A stretch of DNA of 64,000 nucleotides from CBDCFV01 sp965216425 (GTDB taxonomy: Bacteria; Chloroflexota; Dehalococcoidia; Lucifugimonadales; UBA3495), in the NCBI GenBank assembly GCA_965216425.1, contig CBDCFV010000005.1, positions 1,054,001 to 1,118,000 on the forward strand, in the 5' to 3' direction. A model generated the notes under the pieces. It worked only from the letters and a program-made list of their open reading frames with translations. It made no database searches and was not told the origin of the DNA. The first letter of the stretch is position 1, and every line of letters starts with the position of its first letter. Both the position numbers and the translations under genes were made by a program. Below are positions 35,038 through 44,335 of this stretch, piece after piece.

Positions 35038-36102
35038 ATGGATGTCGGAATGATGATGGTCTTCTCCAGTTACGGCTGGGAAGAAGGTTCGGACGGCCAG
35101 ATGTGGGAAGAGGAGTTGCGCCTCGCCGAAATCGCCGCTGACTCGGGGTTCGATACCCTTTGGTCTGCAGAGCACCATTTCAACGATTATTCCTTTGTGC
35201 CGGACAATCTCCAACTGATGACCCACATGGCAGCCAAGCATCCCAACATAGACGTGGGAACGGCCGCAGTGATTCTCCCTTGGCATAACCCGCTGCGGGT
35301 GGCCGAAAACGCGGCCGTTCTCGATATGTTGAGTGGTGGCCGGCTGAGGCTGGGGTTAGGGCGAGGTCTGGCGCGGCGCGAATTCGAAACCTTCGGCATC
35401 AGCATGGACGAATCTCGGGACCGTTTCGACGAAGCGGCGCCGATGATTGTGGAGGCCCTCAGGACCGGCTTCATCGAGGGCAACGGGACTTATTATAAAC
35501 AACCCCGGACGGAGATCCGGCCCCGACCACAGCACTCCTTCGACGGGCGCATCTACGCCGTTGCAGCCAGCGACGAATCCGTTCTCTCAGCGGCCAAACT
35601 TGGCGCACACATTGTTATGTTCGCCGACCGCCCTTGGGAAATGCGGATGCCGGGGATCGAACGCGGCCGGGCCCTGCATCGTGAATTTCACGGCACTGAG
35701 CCGCCAACGCTGATGCTCACCGAGTTCGTCGTGTGCGGCGCTGACATGGCGCAGTGTGAAGAAGAAGCGCGCCAGTACCAAGGCAAGTTTGTCGAAAGCA
35801 ATTTCTATCACTACGAATTTCTCAGCGATCACTTCAGTGCGGTTAAGGGTTACGACGCCTATCAACAGAAGGCTGCAATGGCACGTTCGGCCGGTCTTGA
35901 AGGGGCGGTCGAAGGTTTCATGAAGGCAGCCAGTTGGGGCACGCCGGACAAGATTCTGCGGGGGCTTGAGGAACGCCGGGACCTGCTGGGCGATTTCGAA
36001 TGGAACGTCTCCTTCCGCTTCGGCGGCATCCCGTCCCATATTGCAGAGCGAAGCCTGAAGCTCTTCACTGAAGAGGTGTTGCCGGTCCTGAAGTCCTGGT
36101 AG
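35038..36102 (+). CDS. LLM-class flavin-dependent monooxygenase
   Basis: A 354-residue luciferase-like enzyme. DTLWSAEHHFNDYSFVPDN, AVILPWHNPLRVAENAAVLD and LSGGRLRLGLGRGLARREFE are the family strands; the C-terminus ends AERSLKLFTEEVLPVL. TAAGGAG lies before ATG 35038. It is unlike the two paralogues near 22-24 kb in detail and is preceded by an inverted-ended element. Confidence 0.9.
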   Translation: MDVGMMMVFSSYGWEEGSDGQMWEEELRLAEIAADSGFDTLWSAEHHFNDYSFVPDNLQLMTHMAAKHPNIDVGTAAVILPWHNPLRVAENAAVLDMLSGGRLRLGLGRGLARREFETFGISMDESRDRFDEAAPMIVEALRTGFIEGNGTYYKQPRTEIRPRPQHSFDGRIYAVAASDESVLSAAKLGAHIVMFADRPWEMRMPGIERGRALHREFHGTEPPTLMLTEFVVCGADMAQCEEEARQYQGKFVESNFYHYEFLSDHFSAVKGYDAYQQKAAMARSAGLEGAVEGFMKAASWGTPDKILRGLEERRDLLGDFEWNVSFRFGGIPSHIAERSLKLFTEEVLPVLKSW

Positions 36103-36413
36103 CACCCGAAGCCCCTGGCACAGGTCGAGTGACGTGAGTCGCCTTCCCGGCGACGCCGCGTCTACGGTGCATGTCTGGCATCAATCAGGCGTTATCGCAA
36201 GACCGCAGCCTTCCCTTCAACGCCTTCTGTGGCAGCGATCACGTAAGACATTGGTCCGTACCAAGTGTTGCGTCTATGAGCATCGGCAAAGGTAATTGGC
36301 GTCGAACTTCGCCTTAATTGCAGGCAAACTTTGCCATCGACTACGACACTCTGCCTGAAGGAGCAACGGCCGCCGCTACGGTACTGTCTATAGCCCCGTT
36401 GGGCCAAAAAAAG
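36103..36413. other. Gene-free stretch after the monooxygenase
   Basis: Short open frames on both strands here lack start signals and known domains. I see no gene, repeat or hairpin that can be supported. Confidence 0.4.
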
Positions 36414-36488
36414 TGGGCTTGGATAGACTCGAACTATCGACCTCGGTCTTATCAGTAGTTAGGTCGAAAACCAACCTAATTCAGGCCT
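36414..36488 (-). pseudogene. Degenerate tRNA-Ile(GAU)
   Basis: On the minus strand, CTGATAA is an Ile(GAU) anticodon loop, followed by AGGTC, a perfect T-arm GATAG-TTCGAGT-CTATC and acceptor CAAGCCC with discriminator A. The anticodon stem does not pair and the 5' acceptor AGGCCTG pairs at only five of seven positions, so it is unlikely to work. It lies next to a phage-type repressor and may mark a past integration site. Confidence 0.45.
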
Positions 36489-36542
36489 TCTCAGATACAA
36501 AAACCCAAGTGCGCCGCCTCCTTTTTTAGGATAGGACTGTGG

Positions 36543-37268
36543 TCACTGTCTGCTCTTTGGGACTGTCAACACCATCAAGACTTCCCCAATGATGTTCGTT
36601 ACGTCGTAAAGGCTTAGAGGCCAGCGAAATTTGTTGTCTTTGTCAAATGATATATACCAGTCCCTGTAGTCGACACCATCGTAAATGCCACTATCAAGGG
36701 TAAGGCGTACCGGCGTCAAGTATTTCAGGGTTCGCTCTATTATCCGTTGCTGGAACTGCAACAGGAAGATGCCGTCGTCCTTGAACTGCTGAACGCTTAC
36801 GTCCACCAAGATTGAGCAGCCATCGGGAATGGTGGGTTCCATCAGGTCCCCTTGTACCTTAATCAAGTGGCAGTTGTCAGGGTCAATCCGATGCTCCGCC
36901 AGCCAGCTATGGGAGAAAGGCAGGCGTTCCAAGATCGTGGCATCGTATTCTTTTATTGCTGTTTCAGAACCAACAACAGATGCGACCCTGGGAATCAAGG
37001 CGATGTCCAACATTTCGGAAGCATGTAACCCGGTTGCCGGCGTCAACTGGGCGGTCGGCGTAGGGTCATCCGTTAAGCCAAAGAGATAGTCGATCGAAAC
37101 TCCCAGTATCGTTGCTGCTTTGGTAAGACCTTCCCCAACCAAACCGGAGCGTCCGGTTTCCACGTGAGAGATCATGGTTTGATCGTAACGTCCACCCATT
37201 GCCGCCGCAAGCTGACGTTGGGAAAGCCCCACTCGCTTTCTCGCCCGAGCCAGTCTCTCTGATAGCAT
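36543..37268 (-). CDS. Cro/CI-type repressor with S24-like domain
   Basis: A 241-residue regulator. Residues 3-65 are an XRE helix-turn-helix (LARARKRVGLSQRQLAAAMG, ISHVETGRSG, YLFGLTDD). Residues ~130-240 are an S24/LexA-like domain, but the usual GDSMEPT active-site Ser is replaced (VQGDLMEPTIPDGC), so self-cleavage is unlikely and control is probably through dimerisation or a ligand. It is divergently arranged to an AT-rich region with a palindromic operator, as in prophage immunity regions, though no structural phage genes remain. Confidence 0.82.
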   Translation of the reverse strand: MLSERLARARKRVGLSQRQLAAAMGGRYDQTMISHVETGRSGLVGEGLTKAATILGVSIDYLFGLTDDPTPTAQLTPATGLHASEMLDIALIPRVASVVGSETAIKEYDATILERLPFSHSWLAEHRIDPDNCHLIKVQGDLMEPTIPDGCSILVDVSVQQFKDDGIFLLQFQQRIIERTLKYLTPVRLTLDSGIYDGVDYRDWYISFDKDNKFRWPLSLYDVTNIIGEVLMVLTVPKSRQ

Positions 37269-37325
37269 GCGACCTCAGCGTTTCCAAAGCTGGGATTGCC
37301 TCTTGACACATGAAATTAAATCATA

Positions 37326-37341
37326 TCTCATTTATATGAGA
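37326..37341. promoter_or_regulatory. Palindromic operator upstream of the repressor
   Basis: TCTCATTTATATGAGA is an inverted repeat with 6-base arms and a 4-base centre, in an AT-rich segment 58 bases upstream of the repressor start. This spacing suits an autoregulatory operator overlapping the promoter. Confidence 0.55.
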
Positions 37342-37531
37342 ATTATTCATTATCAAGCATCAATCGAGCCTCACAAATATTTTCTACAGCTTGATTTGTC
37401 CAGTCCCTGTGCGAGGTGTATCGATGAGTGATGTGCAACGAGAACGAGCGCGAACGCGTTATCGGCGCGGGGCCGATCGCGTTTGACATCTATGCCATGG
37501 GACGGGGCGCGTCCGCAGTGAGTCGGTAGAG

Positions 37532-37702
37532 ATGAGGGCCCGGCAAGGAGACAGCGCCAGCTTCTTGGGCAGCCTCACACACGAACAGTTGTCTATGTCT
37601 GAACGTGGTCGACTAGGAGGTCGGCCAAAGGAGGTGACGCTGCAAGAACTGCTGACACGGACGGATCAGGACTTCCGTGAGCCGCGGGAGGATGGCACCT
37701 GA
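37532..37702 (+). CDS. Small unknown protein divergent from the repressor
   Basis: A 56-residue open frame from ATG 37532 with coding-like composition: SFLGSLTHEQLSMSERGRLG and RPKEVTLQELLTRTDQDF. It is followed 30 bases later by a strong hairpin terminator. The Shine-Dalgarno (GGTAGAG) is weak. Position divergent from the repressor suggests a phage-type early gene or the remnant of one. No family recognised. Confidence 0.3.
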   Translation: MRARQGDSASFLGSLTHEQLSMSERGRLGGRPKEVTLQELLTRTDQDFREPREDGT

Positions 37703-37732
37703 GAGTACGGAGGTTCTTGTCTAACCAAGTCC

Positions 37733-37775
37733 ACTGGCCTGTCCCGGCATGACAGGCCAGTTTCCCTCCCTTTAT
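37733..37775 (+). terminator. Rho-independent-like terminator
   Basis: An 11-base-pair stem ACTGGCCTGTC/GACAGGCCAGT with a seven-base loop, followed by a pyrimidine run ending TTT. Confidence 0.65.
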
Positions 37776-37828
37776 ACCTACCCTTATCACAGGTACCGCG
37801 GTCCCCTCAATGACCGCACGTTGCAATG

Positions 37829-38275
37829 CAGGGCAATCGCATTTAACACTTGGTAGGTAAAGTGCTGCTACAGTAGTGGATGTTCACAGATGGACACGCC
37901 GGTTTGGCAGTGGAGCGTATGGAGGCAGTGGTTATAGGGATGATGATTGAGAAATTGGAACCCTTGGAAGATCCCAGGCACGGAAACGCATGGCAACATT
38001 CCCTACACGACATTCTGGTCATCGCCCTCTGCACGGTGCTATCTGGCGGGGAGACTTGTACCGACATGGCCCTCTTCGGCCAGTCTAAACGGGAGTTCCT
38101 GGAATCTTTCCTGCCGCTCAGGAATGGAATTCCCAGCCACAACAGCTTCTCCAGGGTATTCCGCCTGTTGGACCCGGAGGCATTCCAGAAGTGGTTTCTG
38201 GGTTTCATGCGCCAGTTTGCCCAATGCTGCGAGGGTGTTCTGACCATAGACGGCAAGACGCTGCGCCGCTCCTAG
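37829..38275 (+). mobile_element. ISAs1-family element, 5' fragment
   Basis: The left end CAGGGCAATCGCATTTAAC resembles ISAs1-family terminal repeats. The transposase frame (37880 or 37919 to 38275) gives LEPLEDPRHGNAWQHSLHDI, SHNSFSRVFRLLDP and VLTIDGKTLRRS, the N-terminal helper region and first catalytic Asp, and then stops. About two thirds of the protein and the right end are missing, replaced by an IS1380 remnant at the junction near 38275. Confidence 0.75.
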
Positions 38276-39224
38276 GAGGGCGGGCTGGGAACCGGGCGTC
38301 GGCTTCACACGCCGGACAATGAGCCGCACCGGTGCGACGTCCGGCTTGGTCTGGAAGGGGGTGTAAGTCGTCTCGGCGACATCGGAGGCGCCGTCCATCC
38401 AGTAGGGAATGGGAGTCCAGTCCGCCTCGGGTATCGCCTCGATGAGATTGTGCAGGCTCTGGTGCTGGCGGATGGTGATGGAGAAGCGGGCATCCATTCG
38501 GCGGCAGACGGCGACCACGGCGTGGGTATAGAAGCCGCTGTCGGCCCGCACCGTGAGTTGTCCCCTGGCCCCGCCGTAGCGAACCCGGCTCACCCTTTCA
38601 CGCAGGAAGTGGGCGGCACCGCGGGCGGTGTTGGCGCGGCCCTCCCGCAGCCGGGACATCAGCACGTCGCCGGTTCCGGCGGCCACGGCCAGCAGCGGGT
38701 GATAGCCCCGCTTGCCGGTATAGCCGTGGTGGCGGGCACCCTCCTTGGCCAGGCCGTAGGTCTCGCAGATGGTCGAATCGAGGTCGATGGTCAGGGGCCC
38801 GTCGCCGGTTCCGGCCCCCGCTTGCCATGCGCGTGCCAGCAACTCGCGGCTCACCCGGTCCAGTTGGCGGACATGGCCCCACCTGAAGCTGCGCAGGAAG
38901 GTCCCGAGAGCCTGCCCTCGCGAAGGCGGGGGGTGGAGGGTGCCTTAGCCGTGAAACCGAGAACGCGGGCGGTCCCGCCGGTGCGCAACACGTCGGCGTC
39001 GTCGATGCAGTCGCCACCAGCCAGCGCAGACGCAACCAGGGTCATCATCTTGTCGCCGGTGTTGGCCCGCCCCGGGGCATTGCCCAGGTCGGGCGCTGCC
39101 GGACGAGTTCGGGCAGGCCCAGGCGCAGGGCGAGGGTGGCCGGCAGGAGCAGGCCGGCATTGGCCACCAGGCGGTGATCGTCAAAGACGATTTGGATCCG
39201 GTCGGGGTGGTTGCGTGGTAGCAT
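38276..39224 (-). pseudogene. IS1380-family transposase remnant
   Basis: Three reading frames together give an IS1380-type transposase: QIVFDDHRLVANAGLLLPAT (from ATG 39224), KMMTLVASALAGGDCIDDAD, then LTIDLDSTICETYGLAKEGA and HGYTGKRGYHPLLAVAAGTG. At least two frameshifts (near 39090 and 38930) separate them, and the C-terminal ~150 residues are missing where the ISAs1 fragment begins. Not functional. Confidence 0.8.
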
Positions 39225-39239
39225 CTTGTATCCTGACTT

Positions 39240-39420
39240 TGGCCCGCGACAATAGCTCATATGTGGCGGTCCGGAGCGCGGCAGACCGGTAGCATCTGGG
39301 TCATGGTAGACCGTCCAATAGCAGGGGTCGCCGCGTTCCTGAACGGTAGAACCCGGACAGTTGCCTGGGCCAATCGAGCCCGCATCGTGCAAGGAAGGGT
39401 CAACACTGAGACAGGAGGTA
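39240..39420 (+). ncRNA. Candidate bridge RNA of the IS110 element
   Basis: IS110-group elements encode a ~170-200-nucleotide bridge RNA in the non-coding left end just before the recombinase. The ~180 bases here are free of genes, GC-rich and contain nested complementary words (GGTCCGGAGCGCGGCAGACC; GGTAGAACCC near the end). The position fits; the guide loops cannot be proved by eye. Confidence 0.35.
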
Positions 39421-39423
39421 CAG

Positions 39424-40386
39424 ATGGAAGGAGAACCGAGGTTCGTAGGCATTGATGTCTCAAAGGCGCAGTTGGACGTTGCTGTCCGGCCTACGGGGAA
39501 GCGATGGACCCTGCCCTACGACCAGACCGGAATTGAGGGACTGATCCCCCAGATAGTGGACCTGGAGCCTGCCTTGGTGTTGTTGGAGGCTACGGGCGGC
39601 TTGGAACTGCCCTTGGTGGCCACCCTGGCCGCTGCGGCGCTGCCGGTGGTGGTGGTCAACCCACGCCAGGTCAGGGACTTCGCCAAGGCCACCGGAACGC
39701 TGGCCAAGACCGACGCTCTGGACGCGGGGGTCCTGGCCCATTTCGCCGACGTTGTCCGTCCTGACGTGCGCCCCCTCAAGGACTCAGAGACCCAGGTCCT
39801 CAACTCGCTGACTGCCCGCAGGCACCAGGTGATGACCATGCTGGTCTCCGAGAAGAACCGGCTGGGCACCGCCATCAGCGCCGTTAGTCCCCGCATTGAA
39901 GCCCACATCGCGTGGTTGGAACAAGAGCTGAGCGACTTGGACAAGGGGCTACGTCAGACTTTGCGCCGGAGTCCGGTGTGGCGTGAGAAGGACGACCTGC
40001 TCCGCACCGTTCCCGGTGTCGGAGAGCAGATCTCCCTCACTCTGCTGGCCAATCTGCCAGAGCTGGGCACGCTGAATCGCCGGCAGATCGCCGCCCTTGT
40101 GGGCGTGGCCCCCTACAACCGCGACAGTGGCACCCTGCGGGGCAAACGCGCCGTCTGGGGCGGACGCTCCCGGGTGCGGGCCGTCCTCTACATGGGAGCG
40201 TTGGTAGCCAGCCGCCACAACCCTGCTATCCGGGACTTCTACCAGAGGCTGCTGGCAGCTGGCAAGCCGAAAAAGGTGGCGCTGGTCGCGTCCATGCGCA
40301 AACTGCTGGTTATACTCAACGGCATGCTCAAACACGGCTCCCCTTGGAGCGATATGACTCAGCCAGAAGTCGCTCATTCATGTTGA
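39424..40386 (+). CDS. IS110-family recombinase/transposase
   Basis: A 320-residue IS110 recombinase. The RuvC-like DEDD domain shows FVGIDVSKAQLDVA (Asp), VLLEATGG (Glu) and KTDALDAGVLAHFAD (Asp pair); a coiled coil follows; the transposase-20 domain has TVPGVGEQISLTLLANLPEL and VAPYNRDSGTLRGKR with the catalytic Ser. AGGAGGT lies 4 bases before ATG 39424. It is intact, unlike the two IS remnants to its left. Confidence 0.92.
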   Translation: MEGEPRFVGIDVSKAQLDVAVRPTGKRWTLPYDQTGIEGLIPQIVDLEPALVLLEATGGLELPLVATLAAAALPVVVVNPRQVRDFAKATGTLAKTDALDAGVLAHFADVVRPDVRPLKDSETQVLNSLTARRHQVMTMLVSEKNRLGTAISAVSPRIEAHIAWLEQELSDLDKGLRQTLRRSPVWREKDDLLRTVPGVGEQISLTLLANLPELGTLNRRQIAALVGVAPYNRDSGTLRGKRAVWGGRSRVRAVLYMGALVASRHNPAIRDFYQRLLAAGKPKKVALVASMRKLLVILNGMLKHGSPWSDMTQPEVAHSC

Positions 40387-40636
40387 CTTTCAAGACAGTT
40401 GCTATTGGGTGCTCTTTTTCCGGGACCGGTTTGCTGTTACAAAACCATTATCCCAGATTCAGAGGAGCACCCTTTCGCCACTTCAGGACGCTGACCCGAC
40501 GCCCTCCTTCGTTGGATTCGGGGTAAGGCTAATCTTGTAGCTGCGAGGCTTGCGCCCCCTTCACGTGGTCTCCGCTTTAAAACCGCCCGGGATTGGCAGA
40601 CGTATAGCAGTTTGTAACCTCCCCCAGGACGGCGAG

Positions 40637-41677
40637 ATGGCGCATCCTTGGGCCAACGTTTTCATCCTGATCATGGGCGGCCTTTCCCTGTTGACCGGCT
40701 TCTTGGGGCTCCTGGGAGGCTCCCCTGACTGGGTGATTGCCTTCCAGGTACACCGCATTTCCGGGTTTGCCCTCGTGGCACTGCTCATTTGGAAGGGCCG
40801 CAATGTCCTCAAACCGCTGACCAACGAGGGCCGGTGGAAACGAAGACCTGCACTGCTTCTTAGCTCCATAACCATATTCATGTTGCTGCTTGCTGCTCTT
40901 GCCTTGGGAATAGGTTGGAGCTACGGCGGTTACTTCGCATACTTGGGAATCAGCGGGGTGAGTTGGCACATATACTTGTCTCTATTGCTCACCCCCTTCG
41001 TGGTATGGCATACCTTCACCCACTCCTGGACCCTGCACCCCCGTTTCTGGGTCGAACGGCGGTCCTTTATGAGACTCGCCGGACTCAGCATTGCTGGACT
41101 CGCTCTGTGGCGCACGGGGGAACTTGCAGCCGATGTCCTGGAACTTCCCGGGGAGAACAGACGATTTACCGGGTCATACGAGCGGAGAAGCTTCGCTGGC
41201 AACGCCTTCCCAACCACGTCCTGGTTGAACGACGATCCGGACCCGGTCAACGAGGATGTCTGGCGCTTGAATGTTTCGGGACTCGTCCGCCATGACTTGG
41301 TCCTTGAGTTGGCAGACCTGACCCGCAACCGTGAAGAAGTCATCGCAGTTCTGGACTGCACCGGCGGCTGGCATTCCACTCAGGAATGGGAGGGAACGCC
41401 CTTGAAGGACATCTTGCAATCCGCAGGAGTCGAGCCCGGCGCGGGCAGTGTCACCGTGCGCTCCGTGACAGGTTACCAGCGAAGGTTCTCGCTCAAAGAA
41501 GCCGACGAATTCTTATTGGCCACCCACGTGGGTGGTGAGCCAATCTCTCATGGACACGGCTTCCCGGTGAGGTTGGCGGCCCCCGGTAAACGCGGTTTCG
41601 AGTGGGTAAAGTGGGTGGATTCCATTTACGTAAACGACACTGGGAAATGGTGGCAGTCCCCTCTTCCTCTGACGTGA
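40637..41677 (+). CDS. Membrane molybdopterin oxidoreductase (cytochrome-b-like domain fused to sulfite-oxidase fold)
   Basis: A 346-residue fusion. Residues ~7-160 hold four or five membrane helices with His39, His111, His125 and His129 placed to bind heme, like a ferric-reductase/YedZ-type cytochrome b. Residues ~200-346 are a sulfite-oxidase-type molybdopterin domain with the Moco-ligating Cys241 in VLDCTGGWHSTQEW and RLAAPGKRGFEWVKWVDSI. In MsrPQ the two parts are separate proteins; here they are one chain. ATG 40637 follows AGGACGGCGAG. It probably transfers electrons from membrane quinol to a periplasmic oxidised substrate or the reverse. Confidence 0.82.
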   Translation: MAHPWANVFILIMGGLSLLTGFLGLLGGSPDWVIAFQVHRISGFALVALLIWKGRNVLKPLTNEGRWKRRPALLLSSITIFMLLLAALALGIGWSYGGYFAYLGISGVSWHIYLSLLLTPFVVWHTFTHSWTLHPRFWVERRSFMRLAGLSIAGLALWRTGELAADVLELPGENRRFTGSYERRSFAGNAFPTTSWLNDDPDPVNEDVWRLNVSGLVRHDLVLELADLTRNREEVIAVLDCTGGWHSTQEWEGTPLKDILQSAGVEPGAGSVTVRSVTGYQRRFSLKEADEFLLATHVGGEPISHGHGFPVRLAAPGKRGFEWVKWVDSIYVNDTGKWWQSPLPLT

Positions 41678-41859
41678 GCCGACGAGGCGATATGACCCGC
41701 AAAACTCCCACTAAGCTTGATACAGAAAATGGGGCAAGACCAACGTCTATAAGAGCATTACAGCAGGTGGTACAAACACTGGGGGCAGGTCACCGTATCT
41801 AAGGCATCAATCGGTAGAGCAGGTGGAACGGTGTGGAAACATGCCTTCCACTCAGCGTG

Positions 41860-41905
41860 AGTGCATCGCCGCAGGAGTCGTAGCCAACTCCTGCGGCGAT
41901 GCACT
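41860..41905. terminator. 19-bp perfect hairpin
   Basis: AGTGCATCGCCGCAGGAGT pairs perfectly with ACTCCTGCGGCGATGCACT across an eight-base loop. On the minus strand it begins four bases after the TAG at 41910, so it may end that transcript, although no U-run follows. Confidence 0.6.
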
Positions 41906-41909
41906 ATGC

Positions 41910-42404
41910 CTAACCTCTTGCTTTGTACTCAAGCACCTCGTTACCGACCAGCAGGTCGAACCAGCCTTTCATCCGGTTTTTGACCTGGTCGGACAATGGG
42001 TGCCAACGCGGTCCAGAGTCGTCGGCCTCCCAGAGGGCCCCCGGCAATCCAGGCGCCGGTACTCGCTAACGGGAGTCGGCGCCTGGATTGTTCGCCTTTG
42101 GCCGCCGGTCAGACAAATAGAGCGACCCGTCCTTTTCGAAGCGCCCTTCGAATCGAAGAGCCTTCTCGTTTCCGGCCCCTTTGAGGTCGTCGTATGTCAG
42201 TTTGGACCCCTCGCCGGTAGAGACAAGGTCAGGATCGAAGACTCTGACCATCTTTACCTTTCGATCGGAAAATTTCCCGTTTTTCTCCAACACGCAGAGT
42301 TTATCCAGTAATTCAGGTTCCATACCAAACTCGGATACCAAGCGCTGGTTGATTACCTGGGGCACCACTTGGGGCTTTGAAGCTTTCCAGAACATTAAAC
42401 TCAT
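41910..42404 (-). pseudogene. Unknown small protein interrupted by an in-frame TAG in a hairpin loop
   Basis: From ATG 42404 the frame gives 112 residues (GMEPELLDKLCVLEKNGKFS, DLKGAGNEKALRFEGRFEKD), a TAG at 42066-42068, then continues in the same frame for about 50 coding-like residues (GALWEADDSGPRWHPLS, RMKGWFDLLVGNEVLEYKA) to TAG 41910. The internal stop sits in the loop of a 13+4-base-pair hairpin (42045-42090). No family recognised. It could be decay by CAG to TAG or by palindrome insertion, or readthrough; decay is simplest. Confidence 0.55.
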
Positions 42405-42452
42405 GGACTACCATCCTTTGTGAACTTCCTAATTTTTTCGAGTGTCGTGAAA

Positions 42453-42752
42453 TCAGCTATCTGTTCCATTGTCCACGGAACTGGGTTTGAGGACATTCAG
42501 CAAATCCCCCACGGCTATATCCTTCAATATTGGTCCATGGAGGGGTCGGCTTTGGTTCACCGTATAGGTATTGGTTCGCCCCTGGCGGGACCTGGTTATA
42601 TACCCTGCTTCGTCCAACTCGGCAACGATCCTGAGCACGGCCCTTTCGGTAATGCCTAGTTGCTGCGAAATCTCTCTAGCGGTGATCCTGGGTTGCCCGT
42701 ACACGACCATCAGCACACCGCCGTGATTCGTAATGAAGTCCCACCCCGGCAT
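42453..42752 (-). CDS. Winged helix-turn-helix regulator
   Basis: About 99 residues. HGGVLMVVYGQPRITAREIS, LGITERAVLRIVAELDEAGY and ITRSRQGRTNTYTVN form a MarR/ArsR-like winged helix with the recognition helix and wing. No ligand domain. ATG 42752 is chosen over TTG 42770. It lies 48 bases upstream of the interrupted small gene in the same direction and may have controlled it. Confidence 0.8.
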   Translation of the reverse strand: MPGWDFITNHGGVLMVVYGQPRITAREISQQLGITERAVLRIVAELDEAGYITRSRQGRTNTYTVNQSRPLHGPILKDIAVGDLLNVLKPSSVDNGTDS

Positions 42753-42770
42753 GTAAGCAAGTCCTATCAA

Positions 42771-43260
42771 CCGATTTTCTTAAAACCTGTTATATGAATC
42801 ATAATTCATGGTTTAAATATCGTGTCACAATATTCATAGTATACCACAATGCCCCCGTTCCTCAATCCAACGGAACTCTTGGGTCGATCCCCAACCGAAT
42901 CCTACCCAGCGGGTTCGCTCGTGCTGGTTGTGTTAACGCGGATGTAAAAATTAGCGAAATCGCCGAAGCTGAGTCGACCTGCTTGACGGCGATGGCATTA
43001 TTCACGAGGATTTCGTGGAGGAGCCCGCGAAACTTTGTTGTTTCTTGAAGGTTGGACAAGGGTAAGTTGTACCTTCGATCAATGAAAAAGAGTCCCTGTC
43101 GTGCATGACGGATTACGGCAGGCAGAGATACGGGATAGGGCATATGGCATCTGCCCTTGTTCGTCATCCCGGGACACTGGCGTGTGAGTAGAGAACGTTG
43201 GCAATTCGATAACCTGTAAGCCCTTACGTCTCGTTATGATTCTGATCGGGAGGAGGATTT
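42771..43260. other. Gene-free stretch before the PhoX remnant
   Basis: An AT-rich start then a mixed region. A minus-strand frame at 42862-43167 has a few coding-like residues (QETTKFRGLLHEILVNNAI) but no clear start signal, domain or partner. A strong GGGAGGAGG lies at the end, before the broken PhoX start. Confidence 0.35.
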
Positions 43261-44335
43261 ATGAGACGGCGGTAGTACTGGATGTTCAGAAGCGGTCAGC
43301 TTGACGCCATGGACGTAGCGAACAGCGTCCTCTATACGGTGCCGCACGCGGGCAGGGCCGCGTTCGAGAATGTTACGCTGATAGACACGGGCAACGCCGA
43401 CACCAGCGGCATCGTCATCGGCGACGATCGTCCTTGGCGCCTCTGCTACTGTACATAGGCGCCAAGGACGCAATTGGCGACGGTTCTTTCCTGGACCGCA
43501 ACGGGCTTGCCCAAGGCAAGCTTTACACTTGGATTACGTACAACGGCGATTCAACGCCTGAGGACTTCAACAAGACAGGGGAAATGCGAGCGGGAACTTC
43601 GTTGAAATTGACATCCGGAACGAGAGCAAGGCGGGCACCGAGCACCACGACGAGATGGAGTTCGCATCCCAGGAGTTGCAGGATGCCCTGTCGCTCGGGT
43701 CGGCAGAACTTGGCATTGAGGGCGCGGGAACGTTCCACTTTTCACGTCCCGAAGACCTTGCGGTCAATCCCGGAACCGGCTCCCAAGTTGTTTTCAACTC
43801 CACCGGCCGGGGCCAAGTGTGCCCGAGCGATGACTGGGGTACGGTGTACATGATCGACTTCGACCTGTCGGATATGTCGGCCGATATCCGAATTATCTAT
43901 TCCGGCGACGACAGCGGCGCGGGACAGTTCCCGGGAGGTCCGGACTTCGGACTACGCAGCCCCGACAATCTGGAATGGGCGGCGGACGGCTTCGTGTACC
44001 AACAGGAAGACCGGTCAACTTCCATCGGCAAGTTTGGAGGTACGAGTGGGGCGGGAAGCGTCCGTATGGCAGATAGACCCGACCGATGGACAGTTAGTCT
44101 GCATAGGGGAGGTCAACCGACAAGCTATTCCGGTGGGCGCAGTGGACACCGACCCCGACGACCTGGGCGACTGGGAGACCAGCGGTGTACTGGATGTTAC
44201 GAGCCTGTTCGGAGCCGACAGCACGACACTGCTGGTGAATGTTCAAGCCCGTAGTATGCGGGGGGACTGATCGGCGGAGAGGAAGCGGACGCGCAGCTTG
44301 TCCAAGGAGGACAAATGGTGCTGCTTCGTCTGTAG
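43261..44335 (+). pseudogene. PhoX/DUF839-type phosphatase remnant
   Basis: A good Shine-Dalgarno and ATG at 43261 are followed by a TAG at codon 5 and then recognisable pieces in shifted frames: AAFENVTLIDTGNADTSGIV, APLLLYIGAKDAIGDGSFLD, FHFSRPEDLAVNP, PDFGLRSPDNLEWAADGFVY, TDPDDLGDWETSGVLDVTSL and EEADAQLVQGGQMVLLRL. At least four frameshifts (near 43436, 43595, 44050 and 44262). The intact family consists of secreted calcium/iron alkaline phosphatases or related beta-propellers. Not functional. Confidence 0.8.

Noticed and set aside
36103..36413. Fragment of a molybdenum hydroxylase large subunit
   Set aside because: A few residues (IDYDTLPEGATAAATV) look suggestive, but no longer match or motif supports it.
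36414..36488. Functional tRNA-Ile
   Set aside because: The anticodon stem does not pair and the acceptor stem has two mismatches.
41860..42090. Integron attC sites
   Set aside because: The hairpins lack the paired GTTRRRY/RYYYAAC core ends and there is no integron integrase.
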